From assembly GCA_019634635.1 (NCBI GenBank), contig JAHCBB010000003.1, positions 1-64,000 of the forward strand: a DNA stretch of 64,000 nucleotides, given 5' to 3'. A program made the position numbers and the translations under genes. Below, one piece after another: positions 44,113 through 52,910 of this stretch (positions within the stretch are counted from its first letter, which is position 1; every line of letters starts with the position of its first letter). Origin of the DNA: Verrucomicrobiia bacterium. GTDB taxonomy: Bacteria; Verrucomicrobiota; Verrucomicrobiia; Limisphaerales; UBA9464. The notes beneath the pieces are model-generated. The model was not told the DNA's origin. It worked only from the letters and a program-made list of their open reading frames with translations, and searched no databases.

Positions 44113-45735
44113 ATGCTGACCTCGAGCTGTCAGTTATTGGGCGGCATCGGCCTCTTCCTGCTCGGGATGACGCTCCTGACCGACGGACTCAAGGCGTTTG
44201 CCGGTGAGGCGCTCCGCCGCGCGCTGGTCCGATTCACCGGAACGCCTTTCAAGGCGTTCTGCTCCGGCGCGGTGATCACCGTCCTGGTGCAATCTTCAAG
44301 TGCGACGACCGTGACCGTCATCGGATTTGTCAGCGCCGGACTCCTGACGTTTCCCCAGGCCATCGGGGTTGTCCTGGGGGCCAGTCTGGGCACCACGGGC
44401 ACGGGATGGTTGGTTTCAGTCCTCGGTCTCAAGGTCAGCCTGGGGGTCTGGGCGCTGCCGCTGGTGGGTGTCGGAACCTTCATCAAGTTACTGGCTCCGG
44501 GGCGATGGCGGTCTCTCGGCCTGGCCCTGGCGGGGTTCGGACTTGTGTTCATCGGGATCGAGACCCTGCAACTGGCGATGCGCGGTTTTTCGCAGGTGCT
44601 TCATCTGGCGCGCCTGCCCGCCGGAGGCCTTTGGGGTCACGGGGTGGCCATGGGGCTGGGTATCCTCCTGACGGTCGTCATGCAGTCCTCCAGTGCCGCT
44701 GTGGCGACCACGCTTACGGCGCTGCAGTCCGGAGCGGTGAACTTTGAGCAGGCGGCATCCCTGGTCATCGGCGCCGCCGTGGGAACGACGGTGACCGGGG
44801 TGCTCGCGGCGATTGGCGGTGGAGTGCCGGCGAAGCGTACGGCCCTCGCGCATGTGGTGTTCAACCTGGCCAGCGGCCTGATCGCCCTGGTGTTGCTGCC
44901 GGTTTTCCTATGGGGCATCCGCCAGGCGCAGGAGCATGCGGGGCTGGACCCCGGGGCGGTGAGTCTCGCTGCCTTTCATACGGGATTTATTGCCTTGGGC
45001 GTGCTGATTTTCCTGCCGTTTGCAGAACGGGGTGCCCGGATCATCGAGCAGTGGCTCCCAGACCGCGGGCCGGTGTTGACCCGTCACCTCGACTCCACCG
45101 TCCTCAAGACACCTGCGGTCGCCCTGGAGGCGACCCGCCGAGCCCTGTCTGAAACGGCGGCGGAATCGTTCGATGCAGCCCGGTCGGTTCTGGAGAACCC
45201 CATGCACGCCGTTTCCACGGCGCGCCTGGCGCTGCCGCGGGCGGCGCTGGCGCGGTTGCAGGAGTTTTTCCCGCAAATCCCGGCGGTGGCTGAGGACGAT
45301 CGGGTGACCCGGCGAAGGCTCGCGCAGTTGCATGCCCTGGATCACCTGGCCCGTTTTCAGGCCCGTTGGACTCCCCCGGGCGGCATCGGCACGCGAATCC
45401 GGGATCCGCGCCTTCAGGGTGCGGTGCGTCTGACGGCGACACTGCTCGAACTGGGCGCCTCCGGGTTGCGCCACGGCGGTCCCGAGTCCTGGGAAGTGAC
45501 GGTGGCGTCAAAGGCCGCGGATCTCGCGGAGCTCCGACGTCTGGATCGGCCCCTGATTCTTCGCGAGACGGCCACCGGTCGGTCGGATCCCTCGACGGCC
45601 TTGGAGTTGCTCGACGTCATCCGATGGCTGGACCGGCTGGGGTATCATGCGTGGCGGATCACCCATCACCTCGCCCATGAGGATCCGTCCGCGCAAACGC
45701 TGGCGGAGCCCGATCCTTTTCCGGACGAACCGTGA
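44113..45735 (+). CDS. Na/Pi cotransporter family protein
   Basis: A 540-residue sodium-dependent phosphate transporter. The two inverted PF02690 repeats are visible as VQSSSATTVTVIGFVSAG (about residues 58-75) and MQSSSAAVATTLTALQSG (about 193-210), each with the QSSS motif that binds the ion, with eight or nine membrane spans in total. The C-terminal third (about 330-540) is soluble and helical and looks PhoU-like. A start 6 bases upstream at a GTG (44107) is equally possible; the ATG at 44113 has a G-rich stretch just before it. It is 37 bases downstream of the glucanase gene. A terminator lies about 150 bases after the stop. Confidence 0.93.
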   Translation: MLTSSCQLLGGIGLFLLGMTLLTDGLKAFAGEALRRALVRFTGTPFKAFCSGAVITVLVQSSSATTVTVIGFVSAGLLTFPQAIGVVLGASLGTTGTGWLVSVLGLKVSLGVWALPLVGVGTFIKLLAPGRWRSLGLALAGFGLVFIGIETLQLAMRGFSQVLHLARLPAGGLWGHGVAMGLGILLTVVMQSSSAAVATTLTALQSGAVNFEQAASLVIGAAVGTTVTGVLAAIGGGVPAKRTALAHVVFNLASGLIALVLLPVFLWGIRQAQEHAGLDPGAVSLAAFHTGFIALGVLIFLPFAERGARIIEQWLPDRGPVLTRHLDSTVLKTPAVALEATRRALSETAAESFDAARSVLENPMHAVSTARLALPRAALARLQEFFPQIPAVAEDDRVTRRRLAQLHALDHLARFQARWTPPGGIGTRIRDPRLQGAVRLTATLLELGASGLRHGGPESWEVTVASKAADLAELRRLDRPLILRETATGRSDPSTALELLDVIRWLDRLGYHAWRITHHLAHEDPSAQTLAEPDPFPDEP

Positions 45736-46048
45736 GCCATCAAGGAATTGCCGATGCGAGGACCACCCGGCGGCCGGGGACTTCCAGTCAGTCGCACCTT
45801 CAGCGCGGATTGGCATTGAAGGTGCTAACTTCTGAACGTCCTGTCGGGTGGCAGGACTTGTTAGGGTCGTTTGGGTTGAAGCGCCGCCTTCCGCAAGGAG
45901 GGCGGCGTTTCTTCATCAAAGGATCGGGAGTTGGCAGAAGGGTGCGAAGGAATTCGGGCGTCTTCTGTCCCATGGTCCCCGGAGGGCGCCGTTCCCTCAT
46001 TGACGGCGCGATGCCGCGGGAGATGCTGTGCGCGGCGTCTGGGCGGCC
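45736..46048 (+). other. intergenic gap with a terminator
   Basis: No gene is supported in this 313-base gap. It contains the terminator at 45882-45911. The stretch just before it (around 45815-45870) is AT-richer, with TTGAAGGTGCTAACTTC, but I could not identify a promoter with confidence. Confidence 0.4.
45882..45916 (+). terminator. intrinsic terminator
   Basis: CGCCGCCTTCC and GGAGGGCGGCG form an 11-bp stem (one G-U pair) closed by a GCAA tetraloop, followed by TTTCTTC on the plus strand. It fits Rho-independent termination of the Na/Pi transporter transcript, 147 bases past its stop codon. Confidence 0.65.
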
Positions 46049-46468
46049 ATGAAAGGCGTTTCCAAAATGGAGGTTGCAACGCAGCTTGCCCTCTTCCTGA
46101 ACAACCGCCCCGGGGCGCTTGCGCGGGTGTGTACGGCGCTGTCCGAGGCCGGCATCAACATCCTGGCCTTTTCGATGAGCGACACGGTGGACCACACGGT
46201 GCTGCGCATGGTGGTGAGCGACCCCCAGCGGGCCCTGGTGGTGTTCGAGGATCGGGGGGCGCTGGTGGTGGAGAGCGAAGTGCTGCTGCTGCATGGGAAC
46301 AACCGCCCCGGATCGCTTGCCGAAATCGCCCGCCGCCTTTCCGCGGCACGGATCAACATCGAGTATGCGTACAGCGCGACCAGCCCGAGCGAGCGGGACG
46401 GGCTTCTCGTGCTGCGGGTGACTCATTATCGAAAAGCCCTCAAGGCGCTCAATGCGTCTCCCGCCTGA
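46049..46468 (+). CDS. tandem ACT-domain protein
   Basis: A 139-residue protein composed of two ACT domains, small ligand-binding modules that usually sense amino acids. The first begins ALFLNNRPGALARVCTALSEAGINI and the second LLLHGNNRPGSLAEIARRLSAARINIEYAYS (both cited in parts: NNRPGALARV, NNRPGSLAEI), each with the N-R-P-G-x-L ligand loop. Similar stand-alone proteins occur in many Gram-negative bacteria; the ligand is unknown. Start is uncertain: GTG at 46028, ATG at 46049 or ATG at 46067 (MEVATQLALF). It sits 200 bases upstream of rho on the same strand. Confidence 0.85.
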   Translation: MKGVSKMEVATQLALFLNNRPGALARVCTALSEAGINILAFSMSDTVDHTVLRMVVSDPQRALVVFEDRGALVVESEVLLLHGNNRPGSLAEIARRLSAARINIEYAYSATSPSERDGLLVLRVTHYRKALKALNASPA

Positions 46469-46667
46469 GCTTCTAACATTTTTTCGAATTCTCGCATCCA
46501 ATGGTTGCGTCCGTCCGGGATTGCGGCTACCGATGTCTGGTCCAAGGTTCGCCAGTCCCCGCCTGAGTTAGCCGGGGAACTGCTTCCCCAATTCTGGATT
46601 TCGCGGCGTGAGGTGGTATTGAGCCGCCTGAAGGGATCGGGCCTTTTCCGGACAAATCACGACATCT

Positions 46668-48068
46668 ATGAGCGATCAGAGTACACCGACCCCGGTTCCG
46701 GGGTCCGCCCCCCAGGATTGGGTCCCGGGAGGCTCCACCGGAGGATCGGAAGTGGTTGGCAATCGGAGTGTTCCCATGGCGGCGTCCCGAATCCAGGGTG
46801 TTCCGCCGTCGAGACCTCCCGCCACTGTGGGGCGTCCTGTCGCCGCCACCGGGCGACCCGGCGGCGGTCCTGGGCGACCCGGTCACCCCGGAAATTCCGG
46901 GCCGCGGGGCCCCGGCCCCGGCCCTGGCAATCGTCCAGCCGGACCGCAGTTGGGGCCGGAGGGACAGCCTGTGATTCACGATGGGTTTCTTGAGATTTCC
47001 GAAAAGGGGTTTGGCTTCCTGAGATCCGCAAAGTCGCATTACGCCCCGAAGCCGACCGACGTCTTTCTGACTCCGGACTCCATCAAGCGACTTGGACTTC
47101 GTGAGGGCTGTCAGATCGAGTGCACCGTCAACCCGCCCCACAAGGGAAACAGCCCCCAGTTGCGGGAAGTGTTGCGGGTCAACGGCAAGACCTATCAGGA
47201 ATACATCCATGCCATCCGTTTCGAGAACCTGACCACGATTGACCCCATCGAGAAGTTCCGCCTGGAGACCAGTTCGGAACTGCTCGAACAGCGGATCATT
47301 GACCTGGTCACGCCGATCGGGAAGGGGACCCGCGGCCTGATCGTCGCGCCGCCCCGGACCGGCAAGACGACCATCCTGAAGCAGATTTGCAACGCCATCA
47401 CCACCAATCATCCCGAGGTCTATGTGATGGTGCTGTTGATTGATGAACGTCCCGAGGAGGTCACGGATTTCCAGCGCAGCGTGAAGGCCGAGGTGGTCGC
47501 ATCGAGCAATGACCAGGATCTCGAGACCCATGTCCGTCTGAGCCGGTTCATGATCGAGCGATGCAAGCGGATGGTCGAGGCGGGACGCGATGTGTTCGTG
47601 CTGCTGGATTCCATCACCCGCGTGGCCCGTGCGTACAACTCCGTGCACGGCGGGTCCGGGCGGACAATGACCGGGGGTGTGGATGCCCGGGCCCTGGAGA
47701 TCCCGCGGAAGATGTTCGCCGCCGCGCGGAAGGTGGAGGAGGGCGGGTCCCTGACCATCCTGGCGACGGCGCTGATTGACACGGGCAGCCGGATGGACGA
47801 GCTGATCTTCCAGGAGTTCAAGGGCACTGGAAACATGGAGCTCATCCTGGACCGCAAGCTCAGTGAGCGGCGGTTGTTCCCCGCGATTGACATCCCAAAA
47901 TCCGGAACGCGGAAGGAGGAGAAGCTATTCCCGGCCAGTCATATTGAGGCCATCCGGAAGCTGCGACGGATGCTCACCGATCTCCAGTCGGTGGAGGCGA
48001 TGGAAACCCTGCTGGCGGCGCTCAAGAAGCATCGCACCAACGACGAATTGCTGGCCAAGCTCGCCTGA
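46668..48068 (+). CDS. rho: transcription termination factor Rho
   Basis: A 466-residue hexameric RNA helicase that ends transcription. The N-terminal 95 residues are low-complexity and rich in glycine and proline (GRPGGGPGRPGHPGN), replacing the usual short N-terminal helical domain. Then come the cold-shock-type RNA-binding fold (GFLEISEKGFGFLR, near 105-118), the Walker A APPRTGKTT near 227, the Walker B and Q-loop region (VFVLLDSITRVARAYN) and the R-loop GGVDARALEIPRKMF. The C-terminus is complete (LLAALKKHRTNDELLAKLA). ATG at 46668. The disordered N-terminus is a feature of several phyla and can affect assembly or condensate formation. Confidence 0.98.
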   Translation: MSDQSTPTPVPGSAPQDWVPGGSTGGSEVVGNRSVPMAASRIQGVPPSRPPATVGRPVAATGRPGGGPGRPGHPGNSGPRGPGPGPGNRPAGPQLGPEGQPVIHDGFLEISEKGFGFLRSAKSHYAPKPTDVFLTPDSIKRLGLREGCQIECTVNPPHKGNSPQLREVLRVNGKTYQEYIHAIRFENLTTIDPIEKFRLETSSELLEQRIIDLVTPIGKGTRGLIVAPPRTGKTTILKQICNAITTNHPEVYVMVLLIDERPEEVTDFQRSVKAEVVASSNDQDLETHVRLSRFMIERCKRMVEAGRDVFVLLDSITRVARAYNSVHGGSGRTMTGGVDARALEIPRKMFAAARKVEEGGSLTILATALIDTGSRMDELIFQEFKGTGNMELILDRKLSERRLFPAIDIPKSGTRKEEKLFPASHIEAIRKLRRMLTDLQSVEAMETLLAALKKHRTNDELLAKLA

Positions 48069-48224
48069 GCCGGGGGGCGTCGGCACCCGCGACCAACGCG
48101 AACGGCCATCACGGGCAGCGGAACTTGACACCACGGGGATGCGGCGGATCGGTCCTTGCCGGCTGCTGGAAGCCGCTTGCGTCCCCGGAGTTCGCACCGC
48201 AAGGTCCTTCAAGCCGAGGTATTG

Positions 48225-48557
48225 ATGGCAGGCATGAGTGCGGACGGAAATCGGGAGGAAGTGAACTCCGGGCTTTGGGGATTCGCCAATCGCCTGCTGG
48301 TCGTGCTCATTGGCCTGTCGCTGCTCGCGGCCGCTGCCGTAAGCTATCTCCCCCTGATTCACCAGAACCGCGCCCTTCGGGAGCGGTTGCAGCACTTGCA
48401 GGCGCAGGCTGCGGAGGGCGACGCCGAGCTGCGAAATCTTCACGCGCAACATCAGGCACTCCAGCGGGATCCGCGTACGGTCGAGCGGGCGCTTCGCGAG
48501 ATGGGGATGTCGAGGCCGGACGAGATCATTGTCCGGTTTGAAACGGGTGTCCGATGA
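48225..48557 (+). CDS. FtsB/DivIC-like septum formation protein
   Basis: A 110-residue bitopic membrane protein with a short cytoplasmic N-terminus, one membrane span at about residues 20-42 (LLVVLIGLSLLAAAAVSYL) and a coiled coil after it (RALRERLQHLQAQAAEGDAEL, in parts). The C-terminal DPRTVERALREMGMSRPDEII is typical of the FtsB/DivIC family, which links cell division proteins FtsL and FtsQ/DivIB. It is an ordinary length for the family (90-120). ATG at 48225 chosen because GAGGT lies six bases upstream; an upstream frame is rich in arginine and not family-like. It follows rho by 156 bases. Confidence 0.85.
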   Translation: MAGMSADGNREEVNSGLWGFANRLLVVLIGLSLLAAAAVSYLPLIHQNRALRERLQHLQAQAAEGDAELRNLHAQHQALQRDPRTVERALREMGMSRPDEIIVRFETGVR

Positions 48558-48676
48558 CCCCCTGAGTCTGCCGGAAGGGTTTTCGCTCCATCGAGGCGTC
48601 TGCATCCGCTCCTTGCTTCGGCGGCCGTTTTGCCCCGGAATCCCGGTCCCGGCCCTGCCGGGGCGCTCTCAAAATC

Positions 48677-49399
48677 ATGGCCAAAGTCATCGCGGAAATG
48701 TCCATCGAGTCGGTCAGGCTTGAGCTCCCCGACGTCAAAACCATCCGGCTCCTATGGCCGCCCGATTATGATCCGGGCGAGTTCAAGACGGGCCAGTTCA
48801 TCACGGTGGCCTGGCCCCACAAGCCGAGGTATCGGAGGGCGTATTCCCTGAGTTCCTGCGCGCTCGACCGCGGATTTTATGAGGTGACGGTCAAGCGTGA
48901 CGGGAAAATGGGGACGAGCGTGGTGGACTGGGCCGAAGCAGGGGACCGCATGGTGGTCATTCCGCCTGCGGGGCGGTTCCTTCCGGTCTTTGATCCTCCG
49001 GGCCGCCACTTGATTTGCGTCGCTGGCGGGTCAGGTGTCACGCCGTTCCGGGGCTTTGTGCGTGAGGCCACCACCCGCGACTTCGACACCCGCATCACCG
49101 TGCTGTACACGGTCCGGACCACCAAGGACATCATCTTTGCCGACGAGTTCCGCGATCTGGAGGCCCGAAATTCCCGGTTCCAATTTCATGTCACCTGCAC
49201 CCGGCTTTCGCCGGAGGATCCCTGGCCGGGGCGACGGGGGCGCATCACGCCCGAATGGGTGCGCAGTTTTGTGGACGATCCGGCGACCACGGTGTTCTAC
49301 GCCTGCGGCACCAACGACATGGTGGAGGCCGTCGAGCATCTGGTGACCGGAGACCTGGGGCTGCCAAAGGACCAGATGAAGACCGAAAAGTGGGGTTGA
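48677..49399 (+). CDS. FAD-dependent oxidoreductase, ferredoxin-NADP reductase type
   Basis: A 240-residue flavoprotein of the ferredoxin-NADP(+) reductase fold. Residues 1-100 are the FAD-binding beta barrel with RAYSLSS (R-x-Y-S) at about 54-60. Residues 105-240 bind NAD(P)H with GGSGVTPFRGF at about 117-127 and FYACGTNDMVE near 210-220. It has no ferredoxin domain. The electron partner is unknown. It lies 26 bases before gcvT on the same strand and might supply electrons to lipoamide chemistry, but this is only suggested by position. Confidence 0.88.
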   Translation: MAKVIAEMSIESVRLELPDVKTIRLLWPPDYDPGEFKTGQFITVAWPHKPRYRRAYSLSSCALDRGFYEVTVKRDGKMGTSVVDWAEAGDRMVVIPPAGRFLPVFDPPGRHLICVAGGSGVTPFRGFVREATTRDFDTRITVLYTVRTTKDIIFADEFRDLEARNSRFQFHVTCTRLSPEDPWPGRRGRITPEWVRSFVDDPATTVFYACGTNDMVEAVEHLVTGDLGLPKDQMKTEKWG

Positions 49400-49425
49400 C
49401 GGAGTTCAGGAATCCCGGTCGTCCA

Positions 49426-50562
49426 ATGATGCCGCTGCGTCGCACCCCCCTGTTTGCGGTCCACCAACGCCTTGGGGCGCGTCTCGTGGAATTCGGTGGC
49501 TGGGAGATGCCTGTGCACTACTCCGGGATTGTGGACGAGCACCACTGTGTCCGACGCGCGGCGGGACTCTTCGACATTTCGCACATGGGGGAGGTATTTG
49601 TGGAGGGCGGAGCCTCCGAAACGTTCCTCAACGGGATCCTGGCCAACGACCTCCGAAAACTGGCGGTGGGCCAGGGACAGTACACGCACCTTTGCAACGA
49701 ACGGGGAGGTACTGTGGACGACCTCTACGCCTACAGGATCGGTCCGGAGCGATACCTGCTCATCCTCAATGCCTCGAGAATAGACGTCGATGTCGCCTGG
49801 ATCGTGGCCCGATGGGAATCCTTTCCGGATCGGGGTCGTGTGGTCGTGGATCCGGCGTCCGACCGTTTCGGCGCGCTGGCAATCCAGGGGCCGCGGGTGG
49901 TTCAATTTATTGAGCAGGTGTTCGAGGGAGCGTCCACAGCAGGGATGACTGCCGGCCGGGTCACCGACCTCCGCAAGAACGATGTGAGTGGCTGGACGTT
50001 TGGTGGCGTCGAGGTCTGGGTGGCGCGGACCGGGTACACGGGTGAAGATGGCTTCGAGGTGGTGGCTCCGGCGACGGTGATGGAACCTCTATGGACGCAC
50101 GTGCTCGCCGTGGGTCACGTCGGCTGTCTCCAACCGTGCGGCCTTGGGGCGCGGGACACGCTTCGCACCGAGGTGTGTTATCCGTTGTATGGGCATGAGC
50201 TCGATGAGGACACGACGCCCATCGAGGCGGGGTTGGGCGTCTTTGTCTCGTTCGACAAGGGGGACTTCGTCGGGCGTCCCGTCCTCTGGAAGCAGAAGTC
50301 GGAGGGGGTCGCGAAGCGGTGCATCGCTTTTCGAATGACCGGCAAATCCGCCCCGCCCCGCCCCGGATACGCGATCCATGCCGGTGATGTCCCCATTGGC
50401 ACGGTGGTGAGCGGCACCCAGAGTCCGACGCTGGGTGTCGGGATCGGTTTGGGGTACGTGCCTTCGGATCTTGCGACGCCCGGCACCCGGGTCGGAGTGG
50501 ACATCCGCGGCCGGTGCTTTCCTGCCGAGGTGGTGCGCAAGCCGTTTTACCGCAAAACATGA
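49426..50562 (+). CDS. gcvT: aminomethyltransferase (glycine cleavage T protein)
   Basis: A 378-residue folate enzyme of the glycine cleavage system; it releases ammonia from the aminomethyl group carried on GcvH and passes the methylene unit to tetrahydrofolate. Motifs: RRTPLFAVHQRLGARLVEFGGWEMPVHY (in parts), AGLFDISHMGEV, GTVDDLYAYRIG, LAIQGPR, RTGYTGEDGFEV and LGARDTLRTEVCYPLYGHEL (in parts). ATG at 49426 gives the usual length. It is followed by gcvH after 40 bases. No gcvP gene lies nearby and there is no glycine riboswitch upstream, because the coding sequence of the flavin oxidoreductase ends just 26 bases before. Confidence 0.97.
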   Translation: MMPLRRTPLFAVHQRLGARLVEFGGWEMPVHYSGIVDEHHCVRRAAGLFDISHMGEVFVEGGASETFLNGILANDLRKLAVGQGQYTHLCNERGGTVDDLYAYRIGPERYLLILNASRIDVDVAWIVARWESFPDRGRVVVDPASDRFGALAIQGPRVVQFIEQVFEGASTAGMTAGRVTDLRKNDVSGWTFGGVEVWVARTGYTGEDGFEVVAPATVMEPLWTHVLAVGHVGCLQPCGLGARDTLRTEVCYPLYGHELDEDTTPIEAGLGVFVSFDKGDFVGRPVLWKQKSEGVAKRCIAFRMTGKSAPPRPGYAIHAGDVPIGTVVSGTQSPTLGVGIGLGYVPSDLATPGTRVGVDIRGRCFPAEVVRKPFYRKT

Positions 50563-50602
50563 TCCCGATTCCCTCCAACCAATATTGCGCTAGGAATTCT
50601 CC

Positions 50603-50989
50603 ATGAGCTCCCAAGTTCCCAACGACCTTCGGTACGCCAAATCCCACGAATGGGTTCGAGTCCGGGGCGACATCGCCACCGTGGGCATCACCGACCATGC
50701 CCAGCACGAGTTGACCGATATTGTCTTCGTCGAGCTTCCCCATGTCGGGCGTCGCCTCGCGGCCGGTGAAGCCTGCGCGGTCGTCGAGTCTGTCAAGACG
50801 GCAAGCGACATCTACGCTCCGGTTTCCGGCGAGGTCCTGGAGGTCAACACCGCGCTTGCCGACAACCCCGGGCTGGTCAATGCGTCCCCGTTTGGCGACG
50901 GCTGGTTTTTTCAAGTCCGACTGTCCGCGGCTCCGGAGGTGGAGGGCTTGCTGACCCCGGAGGCCTATCGGGCGCAGATTGGCGTGTGA
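50603..50989 (+). CDS. gcvH: glycine cleavage H protein
   Basis: The 128-residue lipoyl carrier of the glycine cleavage system, shuttling the aminomethyl intermediate between P, T and L proteins. The lipoylated lysine is in [19 protein letters not shown] (K63 or so), preceded by [10 protein letters not shown] at the N-terminus and followed by [18 protein letters not shown]. Length is standard. It lies 40 bases downstream of gcvT and is convergent with the YacP-like gene, which ends 10 bases later. Confidence 0.98.
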   Translation: MSSQVPNDLRYAKSHEWVRVRGDIATVGITDHAQHELTDIVFVELPHVGRRLAAGEACAVVESVKTASDIYAPVSGEVLEVNTALADNPGLVNASPFGDGWFFQVRLSAAPEVEGLLTPEAYRAQIGV

Positions 50990-50999
50990 CCGTGTCGCG

Positions 51000-51473
51000 T
51001 TACGGTCCGCGTCCGCGCTGAAACCGTTGTTGCTCGCGTTGATTGACGGCCCGGAGATCAGCCTGCGCCTCCTTCAGGCGCTCCTCCACCTGCTGGATGA
51101 AGGGTCGGCAGCTCGAAACGAGGGCGCCGGATGCGGAGACGGTCTCCTGCTCTGCGTGGTCGTCGGTCACCACGAGCACGTCCCCGAATTCGCGGAGCCG
51201 GAAGGTTGCCCGCTCGATCAGATCGTCGGCGGTCCGCCCCCGGGCGGAATAGAGCACCTCCAGGTCCCGGCCGGAATCCGGGGCGGGGGTCCCCGGCGGG
51301 GCGCCCTGTCCGTCAAAGATTACGGTGATCGGCGTGTGGGACGCGTCGCAATAGATCCTCAGCTTCTGGAGGAGCGCATCCCGGGCGGCCGCGGAGTGTC
51401 GGGGGCGCCCCGGGGCCAGCTCCGGCCAACGGTGCAGCAGGCTGTAGCCATCAATGAGGATGCGGATCAGCAT
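51000..51473 (-). CDS. NYN-domain (YacP-like) nuclease
   Basis: A 157-residue protein of the YacP/Rae1 NYN family, PIN-like nucleases that act on RNA. The N-terminal ILIDGYSLLHRWPEL contains the first catalytic aspartate (near residue 7), VIFDGQGAPPGT near 51 the second, and DVLVVTDDHAEQETVSASGALVSS (in parts: VVTDDHAEQ) the third. The C-terminal tail (RLKEAQADLRAVNQREQQR) is a charged coil. Start: ATG at 51473, just before the conserved strand. It is the last gene of the minus-strand group containing the zinc uptake operon, 70 bases from the Fur gene. Confidence 0.88.
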   Translation of the reverse strand: MLIRILIDGYSLLHRWPELAPGRPRHSAAARDALLQKLRIYCDASHTPITVIFDGQGAPPGTPAPDSGRDLEVLYSARGRTADDLIERATFRLREFGDVLVVTDDHAEQETVSASGALVSSCRPFIQQVEERLKEAQADLRAVNQREQQRFQRGRGP

Positions 51474-51543
51474 GGGGACGGCGATGAATTCCCCCGGTTT
51501 GGGTTGTACCGACGGGTGGCGGGCGGAAGCGCGTGTGATGGAA

Positions 51544-52029
51544 TCAGCTGGAAGCCGGGCGGGCGGCGCACCGTTTGCAGACGCCAAAGAACTCAAGGCG
51601 GTGGGTGATCTGGGCGAAGCCGTGTCGTCGGGCGAGTGCCTGCTCCAGTTCGGTCGGGAAGCAATCCTCGACCTCGATGATGAGGGTGCAGGCGGTGCAG
51701 ACCAGATGGTGGTGGTGGCCGTCATCGCCCTCGGGGACGAGTTCAAACCGGGCGGTTCCGTCGCCGAGGTCGAACCGGCGGACCATTCCCATCGTCTCCA
51801 GGGTGTGCAGGTTGCGGTAGACGGTGGCCAGGTCGCATCCGCGCTTTCCAAGGGCGGCATGGATTTCCCGGTTGGAAAGGGGGTGCTGGTGGCGGCGCAG
51901 GACTTCGAGGATGGCCTGGCGCGGTCCGGTCACCTTGCGGTCGTGCCGGCGCAGCGCCGCGGTGAGATCGCCAAGGGGCGGCGGGATCAGGCGATGCTGA
52001 TGCGCATGGGGCGGACAGGGATCCTTCAT
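51544..52029 (-). CDS. Fur-family regulator, probably Zur
   Basis: A 161-residue metal-dependent repressor of the Fur family. The N-terminal winged helix has KVTGPRQAILEVLRRHQHPLS (in parts), CDLATVYRNLHTLETMGMVRRFDLGDG (in parts), followed by the metal site DDGHHHHLVCTACTLIIEVED (in parts), and a C-terminal CKRC that binds structural zinc. The start overlaps the end of znuB by 4 bases, so it is translated with the transporter. This context makes Zur, which represses zinc uptake when zinc is plentiful, the best call; distinguishing it from Fur or Mur by residues alone is not safe. Confidence 0.9.
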   Translation of the reverse strand: MKDPCPPHAHQHRLIPPPLGDLTAALRRHDRKVTGPRQAILEVLRRHQHPLSNREIHAALGKRGCDLATVYRNLHTLETMGMVRRFDLGDGTARFELVPEGDDGHHHHLVCTACTLIIEVEDCFPTELEQALARRHGFAQITHRLEFFGVCKRCAARPASS

Positions 52030-52850
52030 GGGCAGGCCGGCCGGGGCGGCCGGATGGCGCCCGGGCGCCGGGCGGCGGCGAGCGTGATCAGAAACAGGCT
52101 GACGCAGGTCAGGACGATGGTGGGACCGCAGGGCAGGTCGAGCTGGTAGCTGAGCAGGACACCGCCTACGGCGCCGAGGAGGCCGGTGAGGATGCTCAGC
52201 ACGATCTGCTGGCGGAGGTTGCCGGCCAGATTCCTTGCCGTCGCGGGTGGAATGACCAGGAGGGAGGTCACCAGAATGATGCCGAGCAGGCGGATGCTCA
52301 TCGCCACAACGAGCGTCAGCACCACCACAAACATCAGATTCAGGCGCCGTACGGGGATCCCGGTCACGTGCGCCAGTTCCTCGTGGACGGTCAGCAAGCT
52401 CAGCGGGCTCAGTCCAAAAAACAGCAGGCCGATCACCGTGGTTCCCAAGACCGCGGCAAGGCCGACGTCGCCGGAACCCACGCTGAGGATGTCCCCGAAC
52501 AGATACCGGTGGAGCTCCCCCCGAAACCCCCGAAGCAGGCTGAACCCCACCACCCCGGCGGCCATGAAGGCCGACATCAGCAGGGCCATGATCGTGTCGT
52601 TCATGAGCTCGGTGTGCTCGCGCAGCCAGAGGATCAGCAGGGCGACGATGAGGCTGATGCCGGCCATGGGCCAGGAGGGCTCCCAGCCCAGGGCAAGGCC
52701 GGCGGCGACACCGGCGAGGGCGGCGTGGGCCACGGTGTCGCTGAAGAAGGCCATTCGGCGTGCAGTGACGAACACGCCGAGCAGCCCGCAGAGGGGCCCG
52801 AGGAGCAGGGCGGTCAACAACGCCCGCTGCATGAACGGCTCAGTCCACAT
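52026..52850 (-). CDS. znuB: metal ABC transporter permease (ZnuB-type)
   Basis: A 274-residue membrane permease of the ABC-3 family for zinc or manganese. About eight or nine hydrophobic segments are visible, with FFSDTVAHAALAGVAAGLALG (in parts) near residue 36, a family marker for ZnuB/MntB, LFGDILSVG near 146 and LLVIPPATARNLAGN near 225. It follows znuC after 60 bases and overlaps the Fur-family gene. Zinc is preferred over manganese because of the adjacent regulator and the histidine-rich binding protein. Confidence 0.93.
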   Translation of the reverse strand: MWTEPFMQRALLTALLLGPLCGLLGVFVTARRMAFFSDTVAHAALAGVAAGLALGWEPSWPMAGISLIVALLILWLREHTELMNDTIMALLMSAFMAAGVVGFSLLRGFRGELHRYLFGDILSVGSGDVGLAAVLGTTVIGLLFFGLSPLSLLTVHEELAHVTGIPVRRLNLMFVVVLTLVVAMSIRLLGIILVTSLLVIPPATARNLAGNLRQQIVLSILTGLLGAVGGVLLSYQLDLPCGPTIVLTCVSLFLITLAAARRPGAIRPPRPACP

Positions 52851-52910
52851 TGCCGATGCTGCTTTCGCCCCCGCTGGTGTTCCGAGGAAGGCCTGTCACC
52901 CCGGCGCGAC

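Noticed and set aside
49380..49430. Glycine riboswitch before gcvT
   Set aside because: The gap to the preceding gene is only 26 bases and contains no riboswitch structure.
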